Below, piece by piece: positions 43,520 through 53,161 of a stretch of DNA of 64,000 nucleotides. Position numbers and translations under genes: made by a program. Source of the DNA: an uncultured Litoreibacter sp. Lineage in GTDB: Bacteria > Pseudomonadota > Alphaproteobacteria > Rhodobacterales > Rhodobacteraceae. The stretch covers positions 62,001 to 126,000 of the forward strand of contig CANLUY010000001.1 of NCBI GenBank assembly GCA_947494435.1, given 5' to 3'. The notes under the pieces were generated by a model. It ran no database searches, was not told the origin of the DNA, and worked only from the letters and a program-made list of their open reading frames with translations. Each line of letters starts with the position of its first letter. Positions within the stretch are counted from its first letter, which is position 1.

Positions 43520-44947
43520 ATGAGCGCGAAGATGGACGCATTTACGCCATTCGAGACCATGCTGGATCAAGACCGCACGCTCGCGATCCTGCGCTCTGCC
43601 ACAGACGGGGCGGATGACGGGGAGCTGTTCATCGAGCGTAAGCGCGGCGAAGTCTTCGCCTTTGATGACGGGCGCCTCAAGACCGCGTCCTACGATGCCT
43701 CGGAGGGGTTTGGCTTGCGCGCGGTCAAAGGGGAGACCGCAGGCTACGCCCATGCGACAGAAATTTCGGAGCAGGCTCTGCTGCGCGCCTCCGAGACGGC
43801 CCGTCTGGCTGTCGGTGCCGGCGGCGCGACGCTTGCGGCAGGCCCGCAAGCCACGAACCGCAAGCTCTACACAGATGAGAACCCGATGGACGGGGCAAGC
43901 TTTCCTGCCAAAGTAGATATGTTGAAAGAAATCGACGCTTTCGCCCGTGGGCTGGACAGCCGCGTGGTCCAAGTCTCTGCCTCGCTGGCGGCATCCCATC
44001 AACAGGTGGCGATTTTGCGGCCCGATGGCACGCTTGTCTATGATGATCGCCCGATGACACGCATCAACGTCTCTGTCATCGCAGAGAAAGACGGTCGGCG
44101 CGAAAGCGGATCGGCTGGAGGGGGCGGACGGGATTTGCTGACGCCCGTGATGGATCGCACCCATTGGGAGGGGTTGGTCAAAGAGGCACTACGCATTGCG
44201 CTCGTCAATCTGGAAGCCGTCCCCGCCCCGGCTGGTGTCATGGACGTCGTGCTTGGCCCAGGCTGGCCGGGTATCTTGCTACATGAGGCGATCGGTCATG
44301 GGTTGGAAGGTGATTTCAATCGCAAGAAAACCTCCGCTTTTGCAGGTCTGATGGGCCAGCAGATCGCAGCCAAGGGCGTGACCGTTCTTGATGATGGCAC
44401 GATCCCGGATCGGCGTGGGTCGATCACGGTGGATGACGAAGGCACCCCATCGGGCAAGAACACCCTGATCGAGGACGGTGTTCTGGTGGGTTATATGCAG
44501 GACCGTCAAAACGCGCGGCTGATGGGAGTGGCCCCTACGGGCAACGGACGCCGTGAGAGTTATGCCCACCCGCCGATGCCGCGTATGACGAATACCTACA
44601 TGCTTGGTGGCGACGCTGAACCTGAAGCCATCGTCAAAGATCTTTGTGACGGGATTTATGCCGTGGGCTTTGGCGGCGGACAGGTCGATATCACCAATGG
44701 GAAATTCGTCTTCTCCTGCACCGAGGCCTATCGCGTTCGAAATGGTGTTGTGGGCGAGCCCGTAAAAGGTGCGACGCTGATTGGTGATGGTGCGACAGCC
44801 CTGAAACATATCCAAGCGGTCGGCAATGACATGGCGCTTGATCCCGGCATGGGCAATTGCGGCAAACAGGGTCAGTGGGTGCCAGTCGGTGTCGGACAGC
44901 CGACGCTCAAGATCGGCGGGCTGACCATTGGCGGGTCACAGACCTGA
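43520..44947 (+). CDS. tldD: Metalloprotease TldD
   Basis: TldD, with TldE/PmbA, processes peptides such as microcin precursors and the CcdA antitoxin. The 475-residue protein has the zinc-binding HEAIGH at His255 (LLHEAIGHGLEGDFNRKKTSAF) and the family blocks IPDRRGSITVDDEGTPS, NARLMGVAPTGNGRRESYAHPPMPRMTNTYM and KGATLIGDGATALKHI. Start ATG 43520 has AAGGAGA eight bases upstream; an earlier in-frame start at 43391 lacks support. The TldE partner is not in the window. It ends TGATG with a GNAT gene and is divergent from ctaC. Confidence 0.96.
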   Translation: MSAKMDAFTPFETMLDQDRTLAILRSATDGADDGELFIERKRGEVFAFDDGRLKTASYDASEGFGLRAVKGETAGYAHATEISEQALLRASETARLAVGAGGATLAAGPQATNRKLYTDENPMDGASFPAKVDMLKEIDAFARGLDSRVVQVSASLAASHQQVAILRPDGTLVYDDRPMTRINVSVIAEKDGRRESGSAGGGGRDLLTPVMDRTHWEGLVKEALRIALVNLEAVPAPAGVMDVVLGPGWPGILLHEAIGHGLEGDFNRKKTSAFAGLMGQQIAAKGVTVLDDGTIPDRRGSITVDDEGTPSGKNTLIEDGVLVGYMQDRQNARLMGVAPTGNGRRESYAHPPMPRMTNTYMLGGDAEPEAIVKDLCDGIYAVGFGGGQVDITNGKFVFSCTEAYRVRNGVVGEPVKGATLIGDGATALKHIQAVGNDMALDPGMGNCGKQGQWVPVGVGQPTLKIGGLTIGGSQT

Positions 44948-45414
44948 TGCTGCGCCCCGCGACAGAGGACGACTTTGCGCCGCTCACCATGCTGTGGGCT
45001 GAGGGGTGGGATGCGGGTCATCTGGACCACGCCCCCAAGGCTTTGATCAAACTGCGCACGGCTGAAAGTTTCCGTCTGCGGCTGCGCGGTTTTGGCGATG
45101 ACTTGCAAGTCATCGGACCGCGTGGCGCACCGACGGGTTTCGTGGCGTTTAAGAAGAACAGTATCGACCAGTTCTATCTGCGCGCAGACCAGATTGGCAC
45201 AGGTCTTGCCTCTGAGTTGCTTGCAGCCGCTGAAACGGAGCTTCTGAACCGCGGGCATAAAACGGGACGTTTGGATTGCGGTGTTGGCAATGACCGCGCG
45301 CGGCGCTTCTACAATAAGTGCGGTTGGGAAGAGATGGGAATCGAAGATGCCTCTGTCGATACGTCCAAAGGGCCGTTCATCCTACCGCTCATTCTATTTT
45401 TCAAAGAGCTCTAA
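44947..45414 (+). CDS. GNAT family N-acetyltransferase
   Basis: A 155-residue GNAT protein that begins in the stop of tldD (TGATG, ATG 44947). It has MLRPATEDDFAPLTMLW at the start, then the acetyl-CoA loop DQIGTGLASELLAAAETELLNRG and the end block GNDRARRFYNKCGWEEMG. The substrate is unknown. Coupling to tldD suggests it could modify peptides or small amines processed nearby, but this is only inferred from position. About 240 bases of non-coding DNA follow it, before dprA. Confidence 0.87.
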   Translation: MLRPATEDDFAPLTMLWAEGWDAGHLDHAPKALIKLRTAESFRLRLRGFGDDLQVIGPRGAPTGFVAFKKNSIDQFYLRADQIGTGLASELLAAAETELLNRGHKTGRLDCGVGNDRARRFYNKCGWEEMGIEDASVDTSKGPFILPLILFFKEL

Positions 45415-45653
45415 CGCCGCACTGATTCCTTGGATGTTGAACGTTCGATATCGAGAGCGCGATTTTGCAAATTTTGACTTCACTATTTATGGTGAGGTGC
45501 CTCTTGGGTAAGCAGTTTTCCGCCAAGCGCAGTTAAAAATAAAACTACTCTTTATCATAAGGTTACAATTTTTTTCCTACGGGTTCTGCGGCCTTCACAC
45601 TCCCTTAATCAATGAAATGCAGAAATGATTTCACTGATCAGACGGAGTTTCAG

Positions 45654-46778
45654 ATGGCCAGCGACCTGCTGTCTACCCCACCCCCCCTCGCACCCCCCAA
45701 GACAAGGGACGCGACGGTCAACTGGCTTCGTCTGATCAGATCCCGCCGCGTCGGGCCTGCAACGTTCTTCCGCCTCTTGGCGGAGCATGGCACCGCTGAG
45801 GCCGCATTGTCTGCCCTCCCCCAAGTTGCGGCCAACGCCGGTGTTAAGAAATACGTTCCCGTCAGCTTTCAAGCAGCTGAGGCAGAGCTCCGGCAAGGAG
45901 AAAACATCGGTGCAAGACTTCTTTGCTACGGCAGTGCAAACTACCCGAGCCAGTTGGTTGACATCCCTGACCCGCCGCCTGTGCTTTGGGCCCTTGGTGA
46001 CACATCACTCACGGAACGCCCCATCCTTTCTTTGGTGGGTGCGCGCAACGCGTCATCACTGGGTACCCGCATGGCCACGGCTTTGGCCCGCGGGTTGGGG
46101 GAAGCCGGGTTTGTCATTGCCTCCGGTCTAGCCCGCGGCGTCGATACGGCAGCCCATCTCGCAAGCTTGGACACTGGTACGATTGCCGTACAGGCAGGCG
46201 GCGTCGATACAATCTATCCGCGCGAAAACGCGGATTTACACGATCAGATTTCTAAATCCGGTCTTCGTATCTCGGAACAGCCAATCGGCTTGCAACCGAT
46301 GGCGCGCCATTTTCCACGGCGCAATCGGCTTATTTCCGGCCTTGGGCGAGCCGTCGTGGTGGTTGAGGCGGCTGCCAAGTCCGGTTCCCTGATCACCGCG
46401 CGTGAGGCTTTGGATCAGGGGCGTGATGTGCTGGTGGTGCCCGGGCATCCTTTTGACGCACGCTCTGCCGGATGCAATATGTTGATCCGCGATGGGGCTA
46501 CGCTTGTCAGATCAGCCAAAGACGTGATCGAAAGCGTCGCCGCCCCGCGCCAAGCCGACCGCACACCAGAACCAAAGCGCACCAACACGCCCGCCCACAG
46601 CGCAGGTGCGGCACATGCCCGAATTCTTGGGCTGCTGGGACCAACACCGATTGCAGAGGATCAATTGATCCGAGACCTAAAGCTGCATCCCGACTTGGTA
46701 ACACCGCAGCTTGTGACGCTTGAGATGGAAGGCAAAATCACACGCCAGCCGGGTGGATTGCTGGCGAAGACCATTTAG
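45654..46778 (+). CDS. dprA: DNA-processing protein DprA
   Basis: DprA binds single-stranded DNA and loads RecA during natural transformation. The 374-residue protein has an N-terminal SAM-like region, the Rossmann core LSLVGARNASSLGTRMA, the motif SGLARGVDTAAHLAS and RAVVVVEAAAKSGSLITAREALDQGRDVLVVPG, and a C-terminal winged helix (ILGLLGPTPIAEDQLI...LVTLEMEGKITRQPGG). Start ATG 45654 has GGAG eight bases upstream; an earlier in-frame ATG at 45612 is less likely. It shares TTAG with the convergent DMT transporter. Other competence genes are not in view. Confidence 0.95.
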   Translation: MASDLLSTPPPLAPPKTRDATVNWLRLIRSRRVGPATFFRLLAEHGTAEAALSALPQVAANAGVKKYVPVSFQAAEAELRQGENIGARLLCYGSANYPSQLVDIPDPPPVLWALGDTSLTERPILSLVGARNASSLGTRMATALARGLGEAGFVIASGLARGVDTAAHLASLDTGTIAVQAGGVDTIYPRENADLHDQISKSGLRISEQPIGLQPMARHFPRRNRLISGLGRAVVVVEAAAKSGSLITAREALDQGRDVLVVPGHPFDARSAGCNMLIRDGATLVRSAKDVIESVAAPRQADRTPEPKRTNTPAHSAGAAHARILGLLGPTPIAEDQLIRDLKLHPDLVTPQLVTLEMEGKITRQPGGLLAKTI

Positions 46779-47605
46779 CTGCGTTTCAAAGACCACGCGA
46801 CACCGCCAAGCACGAGCACGCTCGCGATGACGAAACTCCACGTCAGCGCTTCCCCGAGGAAGGCCATGCCGCCTGCCAGCGCGATCACCGGCACGGTCAA
46901 TTGCGCGATCCCAGCGACAGAGGCATCGAGTTGCGGAAGCACACGGTACCACAGCGCATAACCCATCGCTGACGTCACCACCCCAGAGATGACCGCATAA
47001 ACCACACCCATCTGGGTGACCACATGCGCCCCGGGTACCAAAAGAAAGCACACAACCATGCCAAGCGTTGCCCAAACAAAATTGCCAGCCGTGGCCCCAA
47101 GCGCATCTGCCTCAGAGCGGCCGGCGAGGGTGTAAACGCCCCACCCTACGGCTGCGACAGCCATCAACATCGCGCCTACGAAGCTGGGCGCGTTGGTGCC
47201 AGGCAGAAGCAGATAAGCTAAGCCGAGCAATGCAACTCCGGCGCCCTGATATCTTGCGCGTGGAATAGCATCTCCCTTGAACACTAAAATCGCAAAGATC
47301 GTCACTTGCACGCCGCCGAATAAGATCAGAGCACCGCCCCCTGCATCAAGCGTTTGGTATGCCAGAGAAAATCCGATCATGTAAGCCGCCAGCGACACCG
47401 CTCCCGTAAGGCGTGCTTTGCGAAAAAGCGGCACAGCGCGTCCGGACAAAATAACCATTGCGATCAAAGCGGCCGCGCCCGACGAAAGGCGGATCAGTGC
47501 GAAGGACGTGGGATCCATCAAATCATCTGACAGACCGACTTTATTGAGGACCGAATTGGCCGCGAATGCGATCATTGTCAGCGTTACGAGGAGAGCGAGT
47601 TTCAT
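46775..47605 (-). CDS. EamA/DMT family exporter
   Basis: A 276-residue inner-membrane protein with ten hydrophobic segments in two repeated halves, as in the drug/metabolite transporter superfamily. The EamA pattern is seen in LLVTLTMIAFAANSVLNKVGLS and the second half WATLGMVVCFLLVPGAHVVTQMGVVYAVISGVVTSAMGYALWYRVLPQLDASVAGIAQLTVPVIALAGG. The charged end (WSLKRS) is typical. Substrate is unknown; exported amino acids or metabolites are likely. It converges on dprA with a 4-base overlap. Confidence 0.88.
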   Translation of the reverse strand: MKLALLVTLTMIAFAANSVLNKVGLSDDLMDPTSFALIRLSSGAAALIAMVILSGRAVPLFRKARLTGAVSLAAYMIGFSLAYQTLDAGGGALILFGGVQVTIFAILVFKGDAIPRARYQGAGVALLGLAYLLLPGTNAPSFVGAMLMAVAAVGWGVYTLAGRSEADALGATAGNFVWATLGMVVCFLLVPGAHVVTQMGVVYAVISGVVTSAMGYALWYRVLPQLDASVAGIAQLTVPVIALAGGMAFLGEALTWSFVIASVLVLGGVAWSLKRS

Positions 47606-47642
47606 ACTTTCTTCCTCGCCACCTTAGCGATGAAGCGCAATC

Positions 47643-47668
47643 CGATTTCGCGCTCTTTGCCGAAATCG
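47643..47668. repeat. Inverted repeat in the gap upstream of the DMT gene
   Basis: CGATTTCG (47643-47650) and CGAAATCG (47661-47668) pair perfectly over 8 bp around a 10-base loop. It lies about 40 bases upstream of the DMT start in a 211-base gap that otherwise holds no gene. No T run is near, so a binding site is more likely than a terminator. Confidence 0.35.
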
Positions 47669-47816
47669 TGACTGTGTGGTCGCATTCGCCCCTGAGCGGA
47701 AAGAGCACTGGTGGGAAACCGAATTAGAATGGCCAGCAGCATCTATCGCGCGGCTGAGCGATCCCCAAGGCAACCTGATCCCACATTGGCAAACTGCAAG
47801 TGGTTCTGCTTAATTG

Positions 47817-48305
47817 TTAGCTGAGTTTTAAAAACGGCTTTGGATAGACCAGCATTTCTGCTGGTACCGACATCTCCGGGCCGACGAGCAACGTGTTTTT
47901 CGTTCCGAAAGGAGATGTCAGGCGTGCGGCGCGTGTCGCCAAAAACCCGCAACGGCGGTAGAATTTCCCGTCCCCCACAACCACCATGTAACGATTGAGT
48001 TTCTTGCTAAACTCTTCAACAGCGCCTTCGACCATAAACTGACCGCGACCCGCGCCTTGCCAATCGGGATGGACGGCAACCGGTGCAAGGCATAGCCACC
48101 CTTCCGGTGCTACAAAGCGCGATATTGCAAGGTATCCCGCCATTTCATCGCCCCACGGCATCACCGTTTCTTGCCAAATCGCGCCATCCGCACGCAGGTC
48201 ACGTACCAATTGCGCCTCCTCCGCGCCGCCGAAACTTGCAATCAGCAAGCGGTCAATCGCGTCATGATCTGCCTCACGGGCATCTCTGGTAAAACTCGGG
48301 TCCAT
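47817..48305 (-). CDS. GNAT family N-acetyltransferase
   Basis: A 162-residue acetyltransferase starting MDPSFTRDAREADHDAIDRLLIASFGG, with LCLAPVAVHPDWQGAGRGQFMVEGAV (acetyl-CoA motif A) and VVVGDGKFYRRCGFLATRA, the YhbS-like pattern. The acceptor is unknown. It is transcribed on the minus strand alone, about 150 bases downstream of the groEL stop; the groEL terminator at 48365-48396 separates them. It is one of four GNAT genes in this window, each in a different operon. Confidence 0.86.
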   Translation of the reverse strand: MDPSFTRDAREADHDAIDRLLIASFGGAEEAQLVRDLRADGAIWQETVMPWGDEMAGYLAISRFVAPEGWLCLAPVAVHPDWQGAGRGQFMVEGAVEEFSKKLNRYMVVVGDGKFYRRCGFLATRAARLTSPFGTKNTLLVGPEMSVPAEMLVYPKPFLKLS

Positions 48306-48364
48306 AATTGCTCTTTTGATCTGACTTGCGGCCCTTGTTAAATCAGATTTGGGGTAATTTCATG

Positions 48365-48396
48365 AAAAAAGAGCGACCCGAAGGCCGCTCTTTCTT
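48365..48396 (-). terminator. Terminator of the groES-groEL operon
   Basis: AAAGAGCG (48368-48375) pairs with CGCTCTTT (48386-48393), with an inner CC/GG pair and a short CGAA loop. On the minus strand it is followed by a T run (48370-48365). It lies about 70 bases past the groEL stop, and A/T-rich flanks on both sides allow some use by either strand. Confidence 0.88.
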
Positions 48397-48463
48397 TATT
48401 TTCTGCAGTTTGGCATGTCCCCTTTCGGGGGCAAGACGCTTTTGCCCGAAGGCAAAAGGCCTC

Positions 48464-50116
<1,653 letters not shown>

Positions 50117-50179
50117 TTACATGTGCTCCTTAAAATTTCGAAGTGTCGGGAAAAGCGTGGTCGGGGAAACCCGACCGGA

Positions 50180-50467
50180 TTAGGACAGGATGCCCAGAAC
50201 GTCGCTTTCTTTCATGATCAACAGCTCTTTGCCGTCAACGGTGACTTCTGTGCCGGACCATTTGCCGAACAGAATTTTGTCGCCTTCTTTGACAGCCATC
50301 GGGATCAGCTCGCCCGAGTCTTTACGTGCGCCTTCACCTGCAGCGACGATAACGCCTTCTGCTGGCTTTTCTTTTGCGCTTTCTGGAATGATCAGACCAC
50401 CGGCGGTCTTCTCGTCACCCTCTACGCGCTCAACGAGAACGCGGTCATGAAGCGGTTTCAATGCCAT
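50180..50467 (-). CDS. groS: Co-chaperonin GroES
   Basis: GroES caps the GroEL chamber. The 95-residue protein from ATG 50467 has the family pattern [33 protein letters not shown] (mobile loop [10 protein letters not shown]) and [36 protein letters not shown]. An upstream in-frame start at 50527 would run through the CIRCE element and is rejected. It is the first gene of the operon, 50 bases after CIRCE. Confidence 0.98.
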   Translation of the reverse strand: MALKPLHDRVLVERVEGDEKTAGGLIIPESAKEKPAEGVIVAAGEGARKDSGELIPMAVKEGDKILFGKWSGTEVTVDGKELLIMKESDVLGILS

Positions 50468-50515
50468 CTTTGCAGCTCCTAGCTCAAAGTTACTCCCATG
50501 GCCCCGACCGGGGCC

Positions 50516-50544
50516 GTTAGCACTCACGGCAAGCGAGTGCTAAC
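50516..50544. promoter_or_regulatory. CIRCE element (HrcA operator) of groES-groEL
   Basis: TTAGCACTC (50517-50525), nine bases, then GAGTGCTAA (50535-50543) is a perfect CIRCE consensus, extended by one more pair (G/C) at each end. It is the known HrcA repressor site for heat-shock operons and overlaps the expected transcript start. hrcA is not in the window. Confidence 0.97.
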
Positions 50545-50550
50545 GAGGGG

Positions 50551-50579
50551 TAGCTAAGGAGCGGGCGGGGATGAGTCAA
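50551..50579 (-). promoter_or_regulatory. Promoter of groES-groEL
   Basis: On the minus strand TTGACT (50579-50574) and TAGCTA (50556-50551) are 17 bases apart, directly upstream of CIRCE. The -35 is a good vegetative match and the -10 a poor one; an RpoH promoter in the same place cannot be excluded. Confidence 0.6.
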
Positions 50580-50630
50580 CAGCCCCAAACTGAATTTTTT
50601 CAGCCAAAAGCTGCGAGGAAGTACACGCGA

Positions 50631-51245
50631 TCAACTATTAGGGCGTTGTCGCTGCAAACGGGCCAATATCTTGGGGTCAAACAACACTCTGGCTGAGGCC
50701 GCTACCACAAATGCGCAAAGCGCATATTTCGACAACACCTCCATCGTGCCGTCAATCAGCACCGCATGCAGCACGGTACATCCGACAATCACGACGGCGA
50801 GGACCGTGTGGACAATCCGCCAGCTTCGCCAACTCAGCTTTAGTGTTTTCCTGAGGGCCGCAACTATGGCCGTGCAGAACAACGCCCACATCGCGATCAC
50901 ACCCCAAGCGGAGAATGGCGTGGGGGATGTAAAGAGAAGTGCGTCGACGACATCAGGCGGGCTGGTGATCCAAAGCCCGGCCACGTGAATGAGGACGGCA
51001 ACCAATAATGCGATCCCGAGATAGCGATGGTATGTTCGGGCGCGCGACTTGGGGACGCCCGGAAGCAAACCACCGGCGAGCAAGGGTTGGATCAGCAGTA
51101 TAGAAAGGGAGATGACACCGGCAACGCCTGCCAAGATATAAATCGGCTGCCGCCATGCCAGCAGCGGGCTGGCCAATGACAAAAGAACAGGCCCTATGGC
51201 CACTGTAGTGACGGCGACCCAGATCAAGACATGTCTGATTGACAC
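50631..51245 (-). CDS. Ferric-reductase-like transmembrane protein
   Basis: A 204-residue inner-membrane protein with about six hydrophobic segments. Histidines placed within helices (RTYHRYLGIALLVAVLIHVAGLWI and RIVHTVLAVVIVGCTVLHAVLI) form the paired-His pattern of the ferric reductase-like transmembrane domain, which binds heme b across the membrane, as in YedZ/MsrQ. No soluble FAD domain is present. It reads 12 bases downstream of the TAT-exported protein, so the two probably form an operon. It may pass electrons to a periplasmic partner. MsrP-type partner is not in view. Confidence 0.8.
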   Translation of the reverse strand: MSIRHVLIWVAVTTVAIGPVLLSLASPLLAWRQPIYILAGVAGVISLSILLIQPLLAGGLLPGVPKSRARTYHRYLGIALLVAVLIHVAGLWITSPPDVVDALLFTSPTPFSAWGVIAMWALFCTAIVAALRKTLKLSWRSWRIVHTVLAVVIVGCTVLHAVLIDGTMEVLSKYALCAFVVAASARVLFDPKILARLQRQRPNS

Positions 51246-51257
51246 CGCCGGAGTTCT

Positions 51258-51737
51258 CTACGCAGGGACCAAGACGAAATCGACGTGAAGCGTTTTGTCA
51301 CTGGCCTTGCACATCAAAGGACGCAGGAACACTGTTTCAAACGCGTCGCTGTCATAGGCCAGATGCCCGTGCGCTTGGCCGAACGCAGGTACGATCTGCG
51401 GCATGTCCATTTGGAACAACCCGTTCTCATCTGTCAGCGTCGCGCCGTGGCTGCGCGCATCACGCTCGTGCCCTTCAGTCGTGTGCGCCCAGATTTGAAT
51501 GCGTTGTCCGGCAAGCGGCGCGCCGTCCCCTGCCCGCCTCACGCTGCCGGTCATCAGAAAACCACCGCCTCCGATCTTGTCCACAATGGGGGCGCCAGGG
51601 CGATAGTTATTCGCACCGCCGCGCATCGTTGGCGTCGGCGCAAGCCCTTGAGCCTGCGCAGGCATAGTCAAGCCGGTCGTGACGGCCGCACCAGCAGTGG
51701 CCAGAAACAGACGGCGGTCCGGACGGGTCAGTGACAT
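51258..51737 (-). CDS. TAT-exported intradiol-dioxygenase-like protein
   Basis: A 159-residue protein with a twin-arginine signal (MSLTRPDRRLFLATAGAAVTTGLTMPAQAQG). The mature part has the beta-sandwich pattern of intradiol ring-cleavage dioxygenases: FLMTGSVRRAGDGAPLAGQRIQIWAHTTEGHERD, HGATLTDENGLFQMDMPQ and FGQAHGHLAYDSDAFETVFLRP. The usual iron-ligand Tyr after 'W..T.G' appears as His here, so metal binding may differ and catalysis is not assured. It is exported folded, probably with metal loaded. It pairs with the ferric-reductase-like gene 12 bases downstream. Confidence 0.68.
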   Translation of the reverse strand: MSLTRPDRRLFLATAGAAVTTGLTMPAQAQGLAPTPTMRGGANNYRPGAPIVDKIGGGGFLMTGSVRRAGDGAPLAGQRIQIWAHTTEGHERDARSHGATLTDENGLFQMDMPQIVPAFGQAHGHLAYDSDAFETVFLRPLMCKASDKTLHVDFVLVPA

Positions 51738-51865
51738 CTTGCAATCCTCCTACATCGCATAAGGCGCGCTCGGCACCTTTGCTTCTAACATAGATGTTTT
51801 GCACAAATTTCCGAGCCGCCCCGCCGTCTTTTGCAGGTTTTCGCGCACACAAACCTGTGAGTGCC

Positions 51866-52978
51866 CTAGCCAAGGTTCGGGAAGTAATCCTCGCACTTAC
51901 CCTCGCGGTAGACATCCGCCGTGCAGCAATGCAGGCCACCCCCAAAGGCATACGCATCGCGCAAATCGACTTCCACCACTTCCATACCCAGCTTGTCCAT
52001 CTGCTCCGCCTGATAGACCTCAGACTTCTCAACACAGACGGTTTTGGGGTCGAGGACGAGCACGTTCATGCTAAGCCATGTCGAGGAATAACAAAGTGGC
52101 GGCGGCGCATTGTGCGCGGGCTGGGCTGCGTCGACGATTTCCCAATCGTTTTTCTCGAACATCTCGCGCTGATCTTCAGGCAATCGGCGCTGCGGATTGT
52201 TCAAAATCAAGCCCGGGCGCAGTGGCGTGAAGGTAGCGTCGATGTGGATCGGATAGGGATCGCCAGGGAAATTCACAGTGTGGACGCGGTGATCAGGATA
52301 GTGACGCCGCAGCCATTCAATACCTTTGAGGTTCGTTGTAAACCCATGTTGGACCACCAGATCGCGGCCAAAGCGCAGAACGTCGGCCGCATCAAACAGC
52401 GGCTCTTTTTCGGTCGTGACAAAGAATTTCTCAGCAGCCCATTGCAAGCGCTTCTCGACCCCGATTTTGTCGGACAGATAGTCCGGGTGGTAATCCTCAT
52501 CTGTCAGCCGCGGTTTGGGCGCGCTTTCGTGGCGGAAGTTCGGGTCTTCATCGAAATACTGCTCCATCAGCGGGCGGTAGTTCAGGTACTCGAACCAGCG
52601 GCAGCGATAAGACATCGTCGCTTCCAACATCTCGGACCCCACGGTCAGCAACACATCACGCGGTGGCATGCAACCAAACTGGCTTTCAGTATGGAAATCA
52701 GGCGTCGTCGCCGGTTGTGAATGATCAATCGAGACGGGTCTGTCCACGCGCACCCCGCGTTTTTCCAGCATCGCGGCGAAGTTATCCAGCAGCTCATTCG
52801 CGCGATCAATCGTCTCTTGCGGACGACGCCCCCATTGGCCGCGCATGTCGCTGTCTTCTGGGACTTTCGCGTCCAACGCAGGCTCTTCTGGCGGGATGTG
52901 GCAATCGTCTGCACGCCCCACGATCACATGCTTGAGTGGATCCCATTCATTCCAGCTGTTTACGACTGTCTTTTGCAT
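51866..52978 (-). CDS. Amidinotransferase, glycine amidinotransferase family
   Basis: A 370-residue enzyme of the arginine amidinotransferase family (AGAT, StrB, CyrA). It starts MQKTVVNSWNEWDPLKHVIVG with GGAGGA upstream. Catalytic features are visible: the Asp region DVLRFGRDLVVQHG, the His in VNFPGDPYPIHIDATFTPLRPG and the nucleophile Cys351 in FGGGLHCCTADVYREG. The family transfers the amidino group of arginine to an amine such as glycine. The acceptor here is unknown, and no biosynthetic cluster surrounds it. The gene is divergent from the PAS-GGDEF gene and 128 bases upstream of the TAT protein. Confidence 0.9.
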   Translation of the reverse strand: MQKTVVNSWNEWDPLKHVIVGRADDCHIPPEEPALDAKVPEDSDMRGQWGRRPQETIDRANELLDNFAAMLEKRGVRVDRPVSIDHSQPATTPDFHTESQFGCMPPRDVLLTVGSEMLEATMSYRCRWFEYLNYRPLMEQYFDEDPNFRHESAPKPRLTDEDYHPDYLSDKIGVEKRLQWAAEKFFVTTEKEPLFDAADVLRFGRDLVVQHGFTTNLKGIEWLRRHYPDHRVHTVNFPGDPYPIHIDATFTPLRPGLILNNPQRRLPEDQREMFEKNDWEIVDAAQPAHNAPPPLCYSSTWLSMNVLVLDPKTVCVEKSEVYQAEQMDKLGMEVVEVDLRDAYAFGGGLHCCTADVYREGKCEDYFPNLG

Positions 52979-53161
52979 GCTGTCCTCCCCAGAATATGCA
53001 CCGTCGCGAAGTGCTAACCACTCAAGCCTTGGGCGGCAAGAGAACTCTAAAAATTGACTGAAATTCCATGCTCTTTTTTGATGAGATCTGCACCAGCGGT
53101 TTCCAAATCTTAAGACGCGCATTGCTATTTCGGCTTCAGAATTTAGTGCGAGACCGACATC

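Noticed and set aside
45415-45653. Small gene in the gap before dprA
   Set aside because: No frame has both a ribosome-binding site and a plausible protein; the gap is A/T-rich and probably holds the dprA promoter. A TTGACT at 45475-45480 has no convincing -10.
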